Origin: Mermis nigrescens
Lineage: Eukaryota > Nematoda > Enoplea > Mermithida > Mermithidae
Direction of reading: 5' to 3'
DNA: 64,000 nt
Assembly (NCBI GenBank): GCA_036768485.1
Contig: JAVLUZ010000154.1
Location: 35,635,769 to 35,699,768, forward strand
Shown piece after piece: positions 22,067 through 31,999 of the stretch (positions are counted from its first letter, which is position 1; each line of letters begins with the position of its first letter). The notes under the pieces were generated by a model. The model had not been told where the DNA came from and ran no database searches. It worked only from the letters and a program-made list of their open reading frames with translations. The translations under genes and the position numbers were made by a program.

Positions 22067-22576
22067 GTTTTCCTCACAAAGGTCTCCAAATAATCATAGG
22101 CTTCTCATCCGCAAAAATATTCGATCGCAGTTCTGTTTTTAATGGAATCTGAGAATACATCAATCAAAAGATAAGCATGGGGGTTTTCATGCATTGTTTT
22201 CAAGTAGGCTTGCTATACATTTATGGTGTCCAAAAACGGTAAAAAGTATAGCGAATGCATCGCTTTTTACGGCAAGGTCAGCTAGGTCATCGCATATACA
22301 TACATTAACAGTGCCTGGCTCAGCCGACCAATCGTTTTCTATTTCATCTAAGGATAAGCCTTGCACAAATTTCATGTATCGGAATTTTTCGAGAACTTTT
22401 TCGAAAAGCGGCTGCCACATATTGTAAAAATATATCATTTTATTCTTTTCCGGCTTGAAAGGCCATTCTGTTAATAATTTTAGAAGAAAATATGTTTTCC
22501 CACTTCCCGTAGCCCCCGAAATTACAAAATTAGCAGGCGCTCAAAGAAAATTAATGCTCCCATCTACCTGCTCCAT
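22060..22576 (-). pseudogene. FtsK/HerA-type genome-packaging ATPase, broken
   Basis: From ATG 22576 the frame encodes MEQVDGSINFL, a TGA at 22541-22543, then a Walker A motif VISGATGSGKT. After a compact middle comes a Walker B-like VNVCICDDLADLA and FTVFGHHKC, the sensor region of A32/HerA packaging ATPases. The frame stops at 22187, and a C-terminal block (AYLLIDVFSDS) follows in another frame to about 22060, implying a deletion plus frameshift. In the family this motor fills preformed capsids with DNA. It lies between the protease and the gene at 22015 in the usual morphogenetic cluster. Confidence 0.8.
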
Positions 22577-23095
22577 TGCTGCATACACAAAGAGTGCTGA
22601 TTGTTTGTACAATAGCTTAGAAGTTCTAATGACCTGAATTCTTTTTGAAACCAATAGCAAATTTGATTATTGTTGTCTGACTTATTATTTGAAAATTTGC
22701 GTAATATACTATTTATAGATTTTTGCCGGCACAGCTCCATGGCAAAATAAACGCAGTATAAGCCGCAGACGTTTGATGGACTGTAACACTTTATCCGAAA
22801 CAACAAGAAAAGAGGAATCGGAAAAGAAATAACTTATTGCATCTTCTACGCATTTTCCGTAAGTTGCAGGAATTTGTGCTAAACTATCGAAAAGTAAGCA
22901 TTTTTTATGTCGAAAAAGCAGAATCCAATGCAGACCTGTTTGATGCAAAGATGTGGCCGTGTCCACTATAATGAAAAATATTTGATTTTTGGGTATTTTT
23001 ATGTCTAAAACGTGATCACAAGAGTGCACACCTCCAAAATATTTGTTGCATACGCGATCTAGCTTTAAAATAACGTTAATCTGATTAGCATACAT
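22564..23095 (-). pseudogene. Adenain-like (C48/C5) cysteine protease, frameshifted
   Basis: ATG 23095 starts MYANQINVILKL. The catalytic His region is HQTGLHWILLF, followed by LLFDSLAQIPATYG, the acidic residue and strand expected for an adenain/Ulp1 fold. The nucleophile region SNVCGLYCVYFAMELC lies in a second frame (22564-22806), so a single-base shift within 22709-22806 separates the His/Asp part from the Cys part. In the family this enzyme matures capsid proteins. It directly follows the major capsid gene (5 nt gap). The Cys and its CGLYC context are preserved despite the shift. Confidence 0.8.
22710..22717 (-). promoter_or_regulatory. TATA box TATAAATA inside the protease 3' end
   Basis: Lies 134 nt before the ATPase ATG 22576, further than the other boxes, so the assignment to the ATPase is tentative. 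Confidence 0.4.
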
Positions 23096-23099
23096 GTTT

Positions 23100-25244
23100 T
23101 ACGGTATAAAATCGAGAATAATGTTCCTCCTCTGATCAATACTTTTGACATTATCCCAGAGCATATACAAAATTAGCGTGTAACTATCATTGAGCGAATT
23201 GACACCCCACTGTCCTGTAAAAGTAACCACCCCATTTGACCTGGTTGGGATTCCTCCCTCTTCCGGATTCAAATCAAACGGGACAATCTGATGCCCCTAT
23301 CTTGAAAAATCATCCAGTGTGATACCCGTATCGGGATCTGTAAAAAGTTTTTGCACAATGCGTAAAGAATTGATGTACGGGTCCATTAATGATTCGCTAG
23401 GTGTGTAGGCTATGGAGGGAACAGGCGCCCATTTACTTCAACTTGGGCTCTAATGCATTTTTTTAATGTGAGATCAAAGGGGTTTTCTGCATAATGGCCT
23501 AGCAACGCATTAGACATAACTAGTGATATTATTACGAGTCTCTGACCATTATGTAGCACAAAATTAGCCAGTAAAGTTTGACCTGTCCTTAAGTGAGTAG
23601 TTCTAACTGTAGCATGATTTATATTATACTGTATGGGTTTGTGTTGCAGTGCTCGTTCAATGCTCAGAATCCCGCTATTAGTTAAATTTATGTGCCTTAT
23701 TTTTAAAACGATTTTGGTAATAACAAGTTTTTCCGCAGCATTTGCAGTTCCCGATAAAACATGAAAAACTGTAGGCGAGGGCACTAAAGTTAAAGAAAAT
23801 TTCACTCCCGGAACAATGAGTTTTGTTTGTAGGAGAAAATCGCAATGGATGCGCCCAGCCATTTCAACAACCTGACTTTTTGCAAATTTTTCTACGCGTT
23901 TATTGAATGCGCGGTTGGAATTAGCTGCAGTTGCTTCAAATTTACCTGCCAAGTCCTTGAAAAACATTTGAGGGATCCCTATAGCTCCTTTTTTTGCTGC
24001 AGATGAGTATGTGAAATTGCTTTCTATATATGCCCTGTACGGATACGTGTTTGTGGCTTGACTTACAATAACATAATTTGTCACGGAAGAGTAAAACAGT
24101 TTTCTCAGAAATAGTTATATTTAATAGTTTTCGTGGATACTTATCACGCGTTTATCAAAATACTATGTATAATTGCTAGGTACAAAGTCCGTTTTTTCTT
24201 TCAGTGTTAGAATTCTTCCGTGATTACTTATGTACATTTATTTTCCCCCAGACTTTATTTACTCTCAAAGATTTTAAAGCAATGTGTTTGACCCTTATTA
24301 TTTGATGATCAAACATGACCTAACTTGATTGAAAAGCGATTCTAGTCAACAAATGTAGCATCTCCAATGCTAAACTTCTGGCCCAAACCGGAAAAATCCG
24401 AATAATAGCTTACAAATTCCCCAAGCTTATTTACTCTTAAAGTTACCTAAAATGGGTCATTTTACTCAAACTTGACTCCGAATAAATTCAAAATATTTAC
24501 CTTTCCAAATATGTAAAATTCATTACATGTAGAAAGTATGCAGGGTCGTAAAAGTCAGAAGAATCATACTAGCTAATAGATTAGCTAAACACGACAAAGA
24601 TGAATTGACCAATAAGAGTTGAGGTAAACAAGCCTAGCCCCACCCACAAAATTGGTAAATAAAAGTGATAAGCACCATGGCGAAGGGTCTTTTTTCCTCT
24701 GTAGCTCGGAGTCGAAGAGTTAGTTGATAGTTTTCTGACCTCGGCTGTACAGTTGTTCGTGTTCGCATCTTATTAATATATTTTTAACTGATTTTATTCC
24801 GAGACTTACCTACGCGGATTGTCACCTCGACTAGTACGTACTGTTCTATAATATTATTGTGTATAATATTAGCTGATTATTAGTAAGTAATAAAAATAGT
24901 TGAATAAGCTAACGACGTACTAGGTTACCGTGACACATTTGCTTTCAGTACGATATCTCTGAAAATTGCATGTAACGTTAAATTCACGGGGGCGCATCTA
25001 GCATCAGCCTTTAGCTGCGCTCCACCCCCTCAACCAGTTTCGCACTGACTTTTAAAAGAAAATTGGGGTCGGTCATTTGGGTAAAAGTTTCAGGAATATC
25101 AAACTGTATGGGATCCCCCTGAATTAGAGGACCCATAGGATAATATTCAATCTTGCTTTCACCCATTACAGACGATTGCTCAATTGTGCTAACCCCCTGC
25201 TCAGTACCTACAGTATTCATTACAGTTCTATGTCTTTTTACCAT
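23100..25244 (-). pseudogene. Major capsid protein (hexon-like double jelly roll), split by a solo LTR
   Basis: The N-terminal part (from ATG 25244) has YYPMGPLIQGDPIQFDIPE, the first-strand signature of Maverick/adintovirus capsids, and KVSAKLVEG; a frameshift follows in a C-run near 25022-25026. The solo LTR at 24079-24935 then interrupts the gene. The main block (24081-23410) has NTYPYRAYIES, VLKIRHINL and GHYAENPFDLTLKK. The last block is in another frame with a TAG at about 23300 and ends near 23103 (SIDQRRNIILDFIP). Removing the LTR with one 4-bp duplication restores phase at that junction. The family protein forms the capsid shell. Confidence 0.8.
24079..24935. mobile_element. Solo LTR inserted in the major capsid gene
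   Basis: Starts TGTCACGG and ends CCGTGACA, an 8-bp perfect inverted repeat with TG...CA ends, 857 bp long. The flanks AATT and CATT form a 4-bp duplication with one mismatch, typical of gypsy-type integration. It contains no coding capacity. A TAATAAAA-like stretch near 24890 could be a polyadenylation signal. No partner LTR or internal region is present, so it arose by LTR-LTR recombination. It is not the same LTR as at 41205 or 49620. Confidence 0.8.
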
Positions 25245-25473
25245 ATTTCGAATTTCTTAATGCGTAAGAGTGACAAAGTTTCGGTTTTTTTGATTTATGA
25301 ACCCGTTTTTTCTTAGTATTTATAGACTTCTTCTTCCACCCACCCCCTACAGGCACAACCCCCAAACTTTTAACTGTACGCTTTTTCCGTTTTTTAGCAG
25401 GCGATTCAAGAAACTGGCCGAAACCAGCTCCTTGCTGCTGCTGCTTTGATACCCCAAATGGTTGAAAAGACAT
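25228..25473 (-). CDS. Small very basic protein (possible DNA-condensing core protein)
   Basis: 81 residues from ATG 25473. The N-terminus is QQQQG-rich (SKQQQQGAGFGQF), then a Lys/Arg cluster SPAKKRKKRTVKSLG, a GGGW turn and a second basic run KKKSINTKKKRVHKSKKPK. The end overlaps the start of the major capsid gene by 17 nt. Basic core proteins between capsid genes are usual in adenovirus-like and Maverick genomes, so DNA binding in the virion is a reasonable inference. The frame is intact, with two possible nuclear localisation signals. Confidence 0.6.
   Translation of the reverse strand: MSFQPFGVSKQQQQGAGFGQFLESPAKKRKKRTVKSLGVVPVGGGWKKKSINTKKKRVHKSKKPKLCHSYALRNSKYGKKT
25317..25324 (-). 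promoter_or_regulatory. TATA box TATAAATA upstream of the major capsid gene
   Basis: Lies 73 nt before ATG 25244, inside the coding sequence of the basic protein, so promoter and gene overlap. Confidence 0.6.
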
Positions 25474-25477
25474 ATTG

Positions 25478-26257
25478 CTACAGAATGGATGATCTACGAA
25501 AATGAAATTGGATTATAAGAGGATTGGAGAGATACTTGATAATATTTTTGTTGTCTATTGTTAGTGAAATGAAGATTGACGAAACGTAACTTCTTAGTAT
25601 TCGATAGTACGATACATTTTCATATTTATAGTTTACGAAACCACTCAAAGTAGATGAAAAAATGTACATGCAAATGATTTGTTTATTATACGAACCATAT
25701 AGCACAGGTACTGTAAGATCAGTTTCAATGCAAAATATAGGGTTTGGAATATCAATTTTTCTCGCTCCTTTGATCCTGCTTGTTTTTGTGGGGAACAGTT
25801 TGGGGTACGCCGTGTTGGGCTGAAATCCCAACACATCCGCAAGATAATCTGAACTGAACATTACTCGAGTGTTTTTAATATTCAAAACTGCAAAATTATC
25901 TTCATCAATATCTAAGCTAAAATCCGTCTTTATGCTTTCTGGAATAGCAGAGTTTACGTGTTGAACCAAATCACTTGGACTCAGAGTATTCAAAAACCAA
26001 TTACTAAAAAAGCTAAAAAAATTACGAAATGTTTTATCATCCGAGTTGTCCGGAGAGAGGTAGCGTATGTCGTTTTCATGCATAAAAGGGGTTTTCATAA
26101 TTATCTGCTTCACGCCGACCTCCCACTTGTTTGGAAAATCCAGCGGTTTTTTCAAATCAAAAATATAACCTCTCCCATACTGCTGTGCTACGCATGTGCT
26201 GTCGTTTGAAACAAACCACATGTAAAAATCACTAGGTCCTGTTGCGAAATCATCCAT
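25478..26257 (-). CDS. Minor capsid protein (penton-like single jelly roll)
   Basis: 259 residues, intact frame from ATG 26257, which is 43 nt after TATAAATA. The N-terminus (FYMWFVSNDSTCVAQQYGRG) leads into FDLKKPLDFPNKWEVGVKQI, the 'natural edge' strand motif of Maverick/adintovirus minor capsids. Later VLGFQPNTAYPKLF and the C-terminal ISLTIDNKN and IIQFHFRR match the end of the fold. In the family it occupies the capsid vertices. It stops 5 nt before the basic-protein gene and is one of the best-preserved genes of this copy. Identification rests on motif memory, not a search. Confidence 0.7.
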   Translation of the reverse strand: MDDFATGPSDFYMWFVSNDSTCVAQQYGRGYIFDLKKPLDFPNKWEVGVKQIIMKTPFMHENDIRYLSPDNSDDKTFRNFFSFFSNWFLNTLSPSDLVQHVNSAIPESIKTDFSLDIDEDNFAVLNIKNTRVMFSSDYLADVLGFQPNTAYPKLFPTKTSRIKGARKIDIPNPIFCIETDLTVPVLYGSYNKQIICMYIFSSTLSGFVNYKYENVSYYRILRSYVSSIFISLTIDNKNIIKYLSNPLIIQFHFRRSSIL

Positions 26258-26299
26258 TGTTCAAAAGTTTTGAGTTCTTCTATGTTCTAAATGAAATGG

Positions 26300-26307
26300 T
26301 ATTTATA
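26300..26307 (-). promoter_or_regulatory. TATA box TATAAATA upstream of the minor capsid gene
   Basis: Lies 43 nt before ATG 26257, in the short gap between the integrase and minor capsid genes. Confidence 0.7.
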
Positions 26308-26372
26308 GCTTTACAATATCAGAAACCCACGAGTCAAATTTAGGCGGGTAACCTCTCCAGCGCACCAAATAA

Positions 26373-27300
26373 TCAGTTTTCTTGCCTTTTTTTACGAATT
26401 TTTATAATTTTTTCAATCACGAATAAATCATCTGATTTTGAAATAATTTTCTGCAACTCGGTTTCGTAGAAAACACCCTCTAATTTTTCCCCCTTTTGAT
26501 CTTCGAGAGTATAAACGGGTGGTGTGCGAGCGAACTTCTCCTTAACAATGAAATATTCTTCGGTCCACTTGGACCAGAATCCTTTTTCAAATGTGCGTTT
26601 CACTTTACTTATACAAACTTTATCACCAATATCAAATTTAAAAACAACGTTCGGTTTATCAATTCTGAATGCTTTGTTCAAAATTTCTCTTTCGTTTTTA
26701 TAGGTAACATTAGTGGGGATGTACCAATGGTCCTATGAAAAGAATTATTATAATTTTTAATCAAATCGAGCAAAATGTCAATATATTTAAATGTATTCTT
26801 TTTAGTGAAATATCTCCACATGCGTTCTTTAAGTGTACAATTAAACCGCTCAACAATACTGAAATTCCTTGTTTGTAAACTCAGTTCCCTGATCCGTTTG
26901 CAGTTTATATGGTTTACGGCCCGAAGATTTGAAAATTTTCTGAAAAGATGCAATAATTTCTTTACCAGTTTTTGATTTAAGTGGCACTGCCCATGCATAC
27001 TTTGAGAAAATGTCAATACAATTGAGTAGGTACTTAAAATTATGATTGTGGTCGTCTAACAATTGTAGATCAAGCAAATCCGCTTGCCTGCTCATCAACC
27101 CCACTAACTATTACCTTGTTACGCGAATAATGTTTCTTTGCAGGTTTGTGTAGTGTGTATGTGGGTTGCTTTTCCAGCCATGCTTTAACCTTTTCAAATT
27201 TTGTAGCTGGACGTAACTTTTTCACTCGAGCAAAAAGTTGATTTGCCCCCGTATACCCAGTTTGAGGGTTGTAATATAATTCTGTCAACAATTTATCCAT
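26373..27300 (-). pseudogene. Maverick retroviral-type integrase, multiple frameshifts
   Basis: Four overlapping frames carry one protein. 27300-27070 is the N-terminal helical region (MDKLLTELYYNPQTGYTGAN). 27104-26850 holds the first catalytic Asp (RQADLLDL), CIDIFSKYAWAVPLKSKTG and the second Asp in QTDQGTEFTNKEF. 27016-26678 holds the third acidic residue in IVERFNCTLKERMWRYF. 26681-26373 is the C-terminal domain (FKFDIGDKVCISKVKRTF, GFWSKWTEEYF). This DDE integrase inserts family elements with 6-bp duplications. At least three shifts make it inactive here. A weak TATA-like ATAAATATT lies about 30 nt upstream. Confidence 0.85.
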
Positions 27301-27451
27301 TTTTACATTTTTTATTTTATTTTTTAATATTTATGCTCTTATTGGCCGATCAAACGGATCGTTTCCGGCTCCCACCACGTGGAGGTTAAGAGCAACGGGA
27401 GCCTGCGTTTTTAGAAAATGCACAGTTTACTGTAAATTCACAATAAACGAT

Positions 27452-27763
27452 CTACTTGTTGCAAAATACATTATCATACATGTTTTCCCACATGTTCTTT
27501 CCATTTTGATCAAAAGCCGCATACAAGCCACACAAAGAATCAACATCTTTGTTTAAAATGGCTGCTTTCAGTCTCAATGCAAAAATCCAAAATGCTTCGC
27601 GTTTATCAATTTCGCGCTGTTCCTCTTTAAACGCATCACTTCTGTAACCCCAGAAACAGGAACCTATACTTTGAACATTTCTGACGCTCAAGTAGCGATT
27701 GTTTGCTTTTTCAATAAGCTTTCGGATAAAATGATGGTACGCTAGTTCACCGGGTGAAGACAT
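27452..27763 (-). CDS. Unknown Maverick-associated protein
   Basis: Start chosen at ATG 27763 (MSSPGELAYHHFIRKL), 49 nt after a TATAAATA box. The frame extends upstream to 27808, but only with a non-ATG codon and between box and ATG. This gives 103 residues: helical, with SVRNVQSIGSCFWGYRSD, KEEQREIDKREAFWIFALRL and NMWENMYDNVFCNK. No family recognised. The intact frame beside a decayed integrase may mean chance survival of a short gene. Confidence 0.6.
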   Translation of the reverse strand: MSSPGELAYHHFIRKLIEKANNRYLSVRNVQSIGSCFWGYRSDAFKEEQREIDKREAFWIFALRLKAAILNKDVDSLCGLYAAFDQNGKNMWENMYDNVFCNK

Positions 27764-28026
27764 GCTTTCTTTTTTAAAAGCTGCATATATAATATACCTA
27801 GCGCGCACCCATATTTATAGACGTAGTAAGCTGTTTTGGCCTTCTCCCCCTCAGCCTGCTGATCAGAATAGCGCTTCAGCACTCTTTTGCCCGCTTCTTG
27901 CATGGCTCTATTAAACTCGATGCACCTGGGGCACATTTGGACATTCAAGTACCACCTGCCAGAATTTGTTTCGAAAAAGTCCCTTTCAGAACTATTTTTC
28001 TTGCAAAAATAGCAAACCTGGATCAT
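27742..28026 (-). CDS. Zinc-ribbon-like small protein
   Basis: 94 residues from ATG 28026. CYFCKK near the N-terminus pairs with MCPRCIEF about 28 residues later, giving a CxxC...CxxC arrangement of a small zinc ribbon. A helix NRAMQEAGKRVLKRYSDQQ and a hydrophobic tail YGCALGILYMQLL follow. It overlaps the next gene's start. It follows the tiny ORF at 28034-28152 by only 7 nt, so the two may share the TATA box at 28203. Such proteins bind nucleic acid or protein partners; no specific role can be given. Confidence 0.55.
   Translation of the reverse strand: MIQVCYFCKKNSSERDFFETNSGRWYLNVQMCPRCIEFNRAMQEAGKRVLKRYSDQQAEGEKAKTAYYVYKYGCALGILYMQLLKKKACLHPVN
27812..27819 (-). promoter_or_regulatory. 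TATA box TATAAATA for the gene at 27763
   Basis: 49 nt before ATG 27763, embedded in the 3' part of the zinc-ribbon gene; it argues for the shorter start. Confidence 0.65.
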
Positions 28027-28033
28027 TAGGGAC

Positions 28034-28152
28034 TACATGGGCCGATCCAAGTTTCTCCCACATAGCTCTATGGCCGGTTTGATGGACCGGCCATAGGACT
28101 TCTTCTCCTCATCCAGAAAAAGACGCTCTTGGATTTCCCTGATTTCTTCCAT
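28034..28152 (-). CDS. Tiny charged ORF, 39 residues
   Basis: ATG 28152 follows a TATAAATA box by 51 nt and encodes MEEIREIQERLFLDEEKKSY, then a basic part ending NLDRPM. A charged amphipathic helix is likely. It ends 7 nt before the zinc-ribbon ATG. Spacing to the TATA box equals that of larger genes in the element, which is the main reason to count it as real. Confidence 0.45.
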
Positions 28153-28202
28153 TTTCTCCTTATTGTACTAAATAGAGTAGTTAAACAGTAGACCATTATT
28201 AG

Positions 28203-28210
28203 TATTTATA
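28203..28210 (-). promoter_or_regulatory. TATA box TATAAATA, rightmost of the element
   Basis: 51 nt before ATG 28152. It is the last clear box at this end and helps set the right limit of the element. Confidence 0.6.
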
Positions 28211-28844
28211 GATTTCAGGGGAGGAAGGTGCTTATTTCGGTCAATTCTTCCAGTTTCCTTCAATTTAAACCCCATTAATAGTGCAATAACACGCTAATAT
28301 TTATAATGTATGTCCCGGCGGTTCTTCTACTATATGGAACCGTTATCCGAGCCGTGTGTAAAGTAAAAATGGTTAGCTATTGGTTCACTGCACTCGGGCA
28401 GCTTAAGCCTGTTTGGCACGTCACGCCTGCTAACCTATGAACAGGTAACTCACCTTTTCTTCATCCCGCTCTTCTTCTGCCTGAAAAATACAAAAAGTGT
28501 AAAGAACACTTTACACTTTGGTTTACACTTTACACTACTAGGTCGCTTTACAGTTTGGTATTTTTAAAATTTCCCCCGGGGAATTTCCCACCCATGGAAA
28601 ATTTTGGGCAGGCCCAGGCATGTTCGGGCAAGTCTGGGCACGTCTGACCCCCCGGCACCCTGGACCACTCACCCCCAACCCCCTCGGGCACGTCTGGACA
28701 TGTTCATTATAATTGATTATTATAACTGATTTCTTGTTATAAAAAATAAAAATCTATCTAGGGACCCAGGGTATACTACTAATCCGGTTTGCAGCTACAT
28801 GTTAGTGATATAAAGTATGGAGCTTGGCTGAGTTTAACATCAAA

Positions 28845-29204
28845 ATGTGGGGCGAATACAGTAGTCGTCAGTTTTCTGAATTGGTAGTGATTCCTAAAAC
28901 GCTTTATGAAAAACATATTTTGAAACATGTTGACAGAGTGGCTTGGTCAGAATGCCAAAACCCAGCCAAGACTTCATATTTTACACACTCTAACGATATG
29001 GATTTAAAGCACTGGGTGCAAGAGGCACTGAACAATGGCCGATGGATAGACTATGAAGGCGGGAAAATTCGCGTTTTAAAATATAAATTCCCGCATCCGA
29101 TTGGAATAGCCAATACAAGACCAGTCAGCCGGCTACTATTAGCTTTCCGTTTAACATATTCGAAGAAAGCTTTTGTTGCAAAGACATGTTATCCTATTGC
29201 ATAA
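28845..29204 (+). CDS. Unknown protein next to the Maverick-like element
   Basis: About 119 residues from ATG 28845 (MWGEYSSRQFSELVVIPKTL). A TATAAAG sequence lies about 30 nt upstream, and a short upstream ORF starts at 28817. The first 85 residues look like a real domain, with FSELVVIPKTLYEKHILKHV, WSECQNPAKTSYFTHSND and WVQEALNNGRWIDYEGGKIR. The tail after FPHPIG is less protein-like, so an intron or frameshift may follow there. No family recognised. It could be the divergent end gene of the Maverick-like element or belong to the repeat array on its right. Confidence 0.4.
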   Translation: MWGEYSSRQFSELVVIPKTLYEKHILKHVDRVAWSECQNPAKTSYFTHSNDMDLKHWVQEALNNGRWIDYEGGKIRVLKYKFPHPIGIANTRPVSRLLLAFRLTYSKKAFVAKTCYPIA

Positions 29205-30917
29205 GCCGTTTGCTACCTGCTCCCATTTTACCTAAACCCAACGGCCCTTTTAAGGGCCAAATTAGCGGTGGGCAACCACCATTTCTTTTTAATCGTGTAG
29301 GTACATACCGCACAATATGTATGTTCATTCCTCGGTGGGCGGGGCTTCGTCAATCGGCGCTTAGCGATCAATCGGCGGGTGGGCAGCCTATAACACAAAA
29401 CATAGCTGTATATACTTTGTGTTGCGGGCTAGGGAACCAGGCTTAACTACTCACCACTGTTAAGGGTAAGCGAACGTGCTTAATTGGCGTCTCACATTTG
29501 ATTCCTGGTACATTTTCAGACTTTAGAAAATATCAAACTTCTGCAAGGCTCTAGAAGTAAAGTTAATTTGAAGTGTAAACTTTACACGACCACAGAGTGT
29601 AAAGAAAATTTCAGTCTGATTAGTAATTCTGCTATCACTCTGATATTACGATCAACATTTATGAGTAATTAAGTCTCCACAATGACCCGAGGACAAATAA
29701 ATATCGGATGTAAACCATTTTAAACCACTGTTGAGTGCAAACACACTGGCGTATCACATTTGGTTTATAGTTTATTTTAAGACTTGAGATTATGTCCAGA
29801 CTCATAACCCAGAACTTGGCAGAAAAAACGAGACAGATCACGTTTAAGTCCCCCATTTTTTTTTGACTTTACACCTCCCGAAAAATCTAAATATTAATGT
29901 AAACAAACGCAGTTTGCTGTGACGCGTACCTCTTAGAAAGTATTTTATTTCTATACTATTAGACCTCGCCCGTCCTCTGAACAGAGAAAGTGACGAACAA
30001 AAAAATTGACAAACACGTATTTTCTACTGTCTACCACATTGTAAACTTTTAAAAATCTAAACTTAGCGCCCCATTCAGTGTAAATCAATTAGGTTTTTGC
30101 CAGTTTGTAGCCCTTTGATTGTGGTACGTTTGTATGTGCCAAATTTATGTTCCGCAAAATATTTGATACGATTTGTCAATCAAAATACGAAAAAAACCCT
30201 GTTTCTTCGCCCATTTTACACACTTCAGATTTCGAACTTTACACCCCATAAACAACTCAATATTGCATTTTCTTGAACGCGGCTTGCTTCGACGTGTAGC
30301 CCTTGAAAGTTAATTTATTTTTATATTATTTAATTTATTCCAACTCATAACTGAAAAAGTTGGCAGAGAAATCTTAGACAAAATCTGTTTTTTTTACTCA
30401 TCTACTAAAGTGTAAAGTTTAAACCCCCGGTACTAACTGCGTATTGATTGTAGAAAAGTTTGCTGTTAAGCGCAAGATAGCCCTTGATCCGTAGTATATT
30501 TCTGTCAAAAAATTTCTTAAAACTTATGACTGGAGTTGTTGGCAGACATAAACAAGTCGAAAACTCGAACAAAATGTGTCTTTTAACCGACAGATTTTCG
30601 CACTCTTTACACTCCCATCCGAGAACAGAGGCGAAATTCAAAAAACAAAAAGTGTCATCTGCAGGATTTTCTCCTACAAATTTATGATATTCAATTGTTT
30701 GAAGAGTCAAAACTGAATTGTCCACAAGCCCGATAAAAAAACCCTAAATTTGCTGTATGTTAATCCGTTATGCCAAAACTTTACACCTTCTTTACACAGT
30801 CAGTTTTGAGTGTAAAGAAAAACAAAAGAAGACAGGCAGCAAATTTTTTAATTTTTCTCTCTTAAAAAATACCGCAGCTCCCAGATGTGTCCCATTATAG
30901 CTGTAGGGGGTGCACAG

Positions 30918-31185
30918 CACACCTGGGCGTGGGGGATTTGGGTGGTATGCACCCCCCCCAGAAACCAAAATACCCCGCCCCCCAGAAATCAAAATACACC
31001 CCCAGATATCAATTTTTGAAAATTTTTTTCGTTTTTTTCGCAATTTTTTGATGCCAATGCATGATGAGAAACGTCGAAAAATGGTGTTTTTATCACCATA
31101 CCACCATTTTTAAGGCCATTTTTTGACCTTCAAAAAATCTTGCACCTCGTCCCCTTCCCCAGAATTTTCTTGCTGCCCACGTATG
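30918..31185 (-). mobile_element. R1 MITE copy 6
   Basis: Begins CACACCTGGGC, ends GCCCACGTATG, with a perfect 8-bp duplication GTGCACAG (30910-30917, 31186-31193). It is inserted in the left arm of the large inverted repeat, so it post-dates formation of the array. Confidence 0.95.
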
Positions 31186-31999
31186 GTGCACAGGTGTTGG
31201 GAGTACCCAAGTAGGTTATAGGTACGTGCTAAGGCGCTACCTATGATTAAATACTGACCCTAAAATAAAATAGTAAACATAGATTTGGAGTTTTACAAAA
31301 CGGTAAATAAAGAAGCCAGCGGTTTACATAACCTAAATAGATGAATAAGTCAAATTGAGTGCATGGTTTCGCTAGAAGAATTTAAAAAAATGAAAAAGTC
31401 AGTATTCAGAAGCTTTGAACCCATTATCCTTTTTTAAATCCACATGCGAGAACGGATACGTCAGCCAATTGCACGAACTCAACATATCGGCGGATTTTAA
31501 TACTTAGTCACTCATGATTTTGCTGTAATGTGGACAATAAATAAAAATCTGAAATCCTTTCCCTACTTTCAAACATCATCCTACGAATTACGCTGCAGGT
31601 TCTTCAACAGGCGACATATATATAGGAGCTTATGATTAGGTGCCTGTCTATCAACAAAATGCAAGTTAATTGAGTCTCGCAGCAAATATTTTAGTTTGAT
31701 TATACTATTCTGAAAAATATAAATCATTCTACTGAAGTTTAAGAATAATGCATTTAGGATAATAAAAATAATTATTTTTTCAAAGACAAGTCAAAAACCT
31801 CTGAAATAAGAAAAATCTGATCAAACAATATGCAATACGGAGTTATCTATTGACATTAGAAAATAGTTGTATAATTCAAAGTTCATATCTTCTCAGACGT
31901 CATCTGTAGAAAAGTCTAAAGGTTCGATTCGTTATTCTGACCTTACGGAGAACATTTTTTTAAATTCATCATTCACGACGCTCTTGGCGAAAAAAATAT

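Larger units (their letters stand above)
10600..28210. mobile_element. Maverick/Polinton-like (adintovirus-like) element, decayed; limits approximate
   Basis: The set retroviral-type integrase, minor capsid, hexon-like major capsid, adenain-like protease, FtsK/HerA packaging ATPase and protein-primed-type PolB is diagnostic of Maverick/Polinton elements. All sit on the minus strand in a compact order. Most genes have TATAAATA 43-73 nt upstream of the start, and the same signal precedes the left-hand genes, which is why they are included. I could not find terminal inverted repeats, so both ends are inferred from gene content. Frameshifts, nonsense codons, a solo LTR and two MITEs show the copy is inactive. 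Confidence 0.75.

Noticed and set aside
27369..27405. GGCTCCC...GGGAGCC hairpin between the integrase and the 27452 gene
   Set aside because: Seven-bp stem with a long loop; not distinctive enough to call a terminator or terminal repeat.
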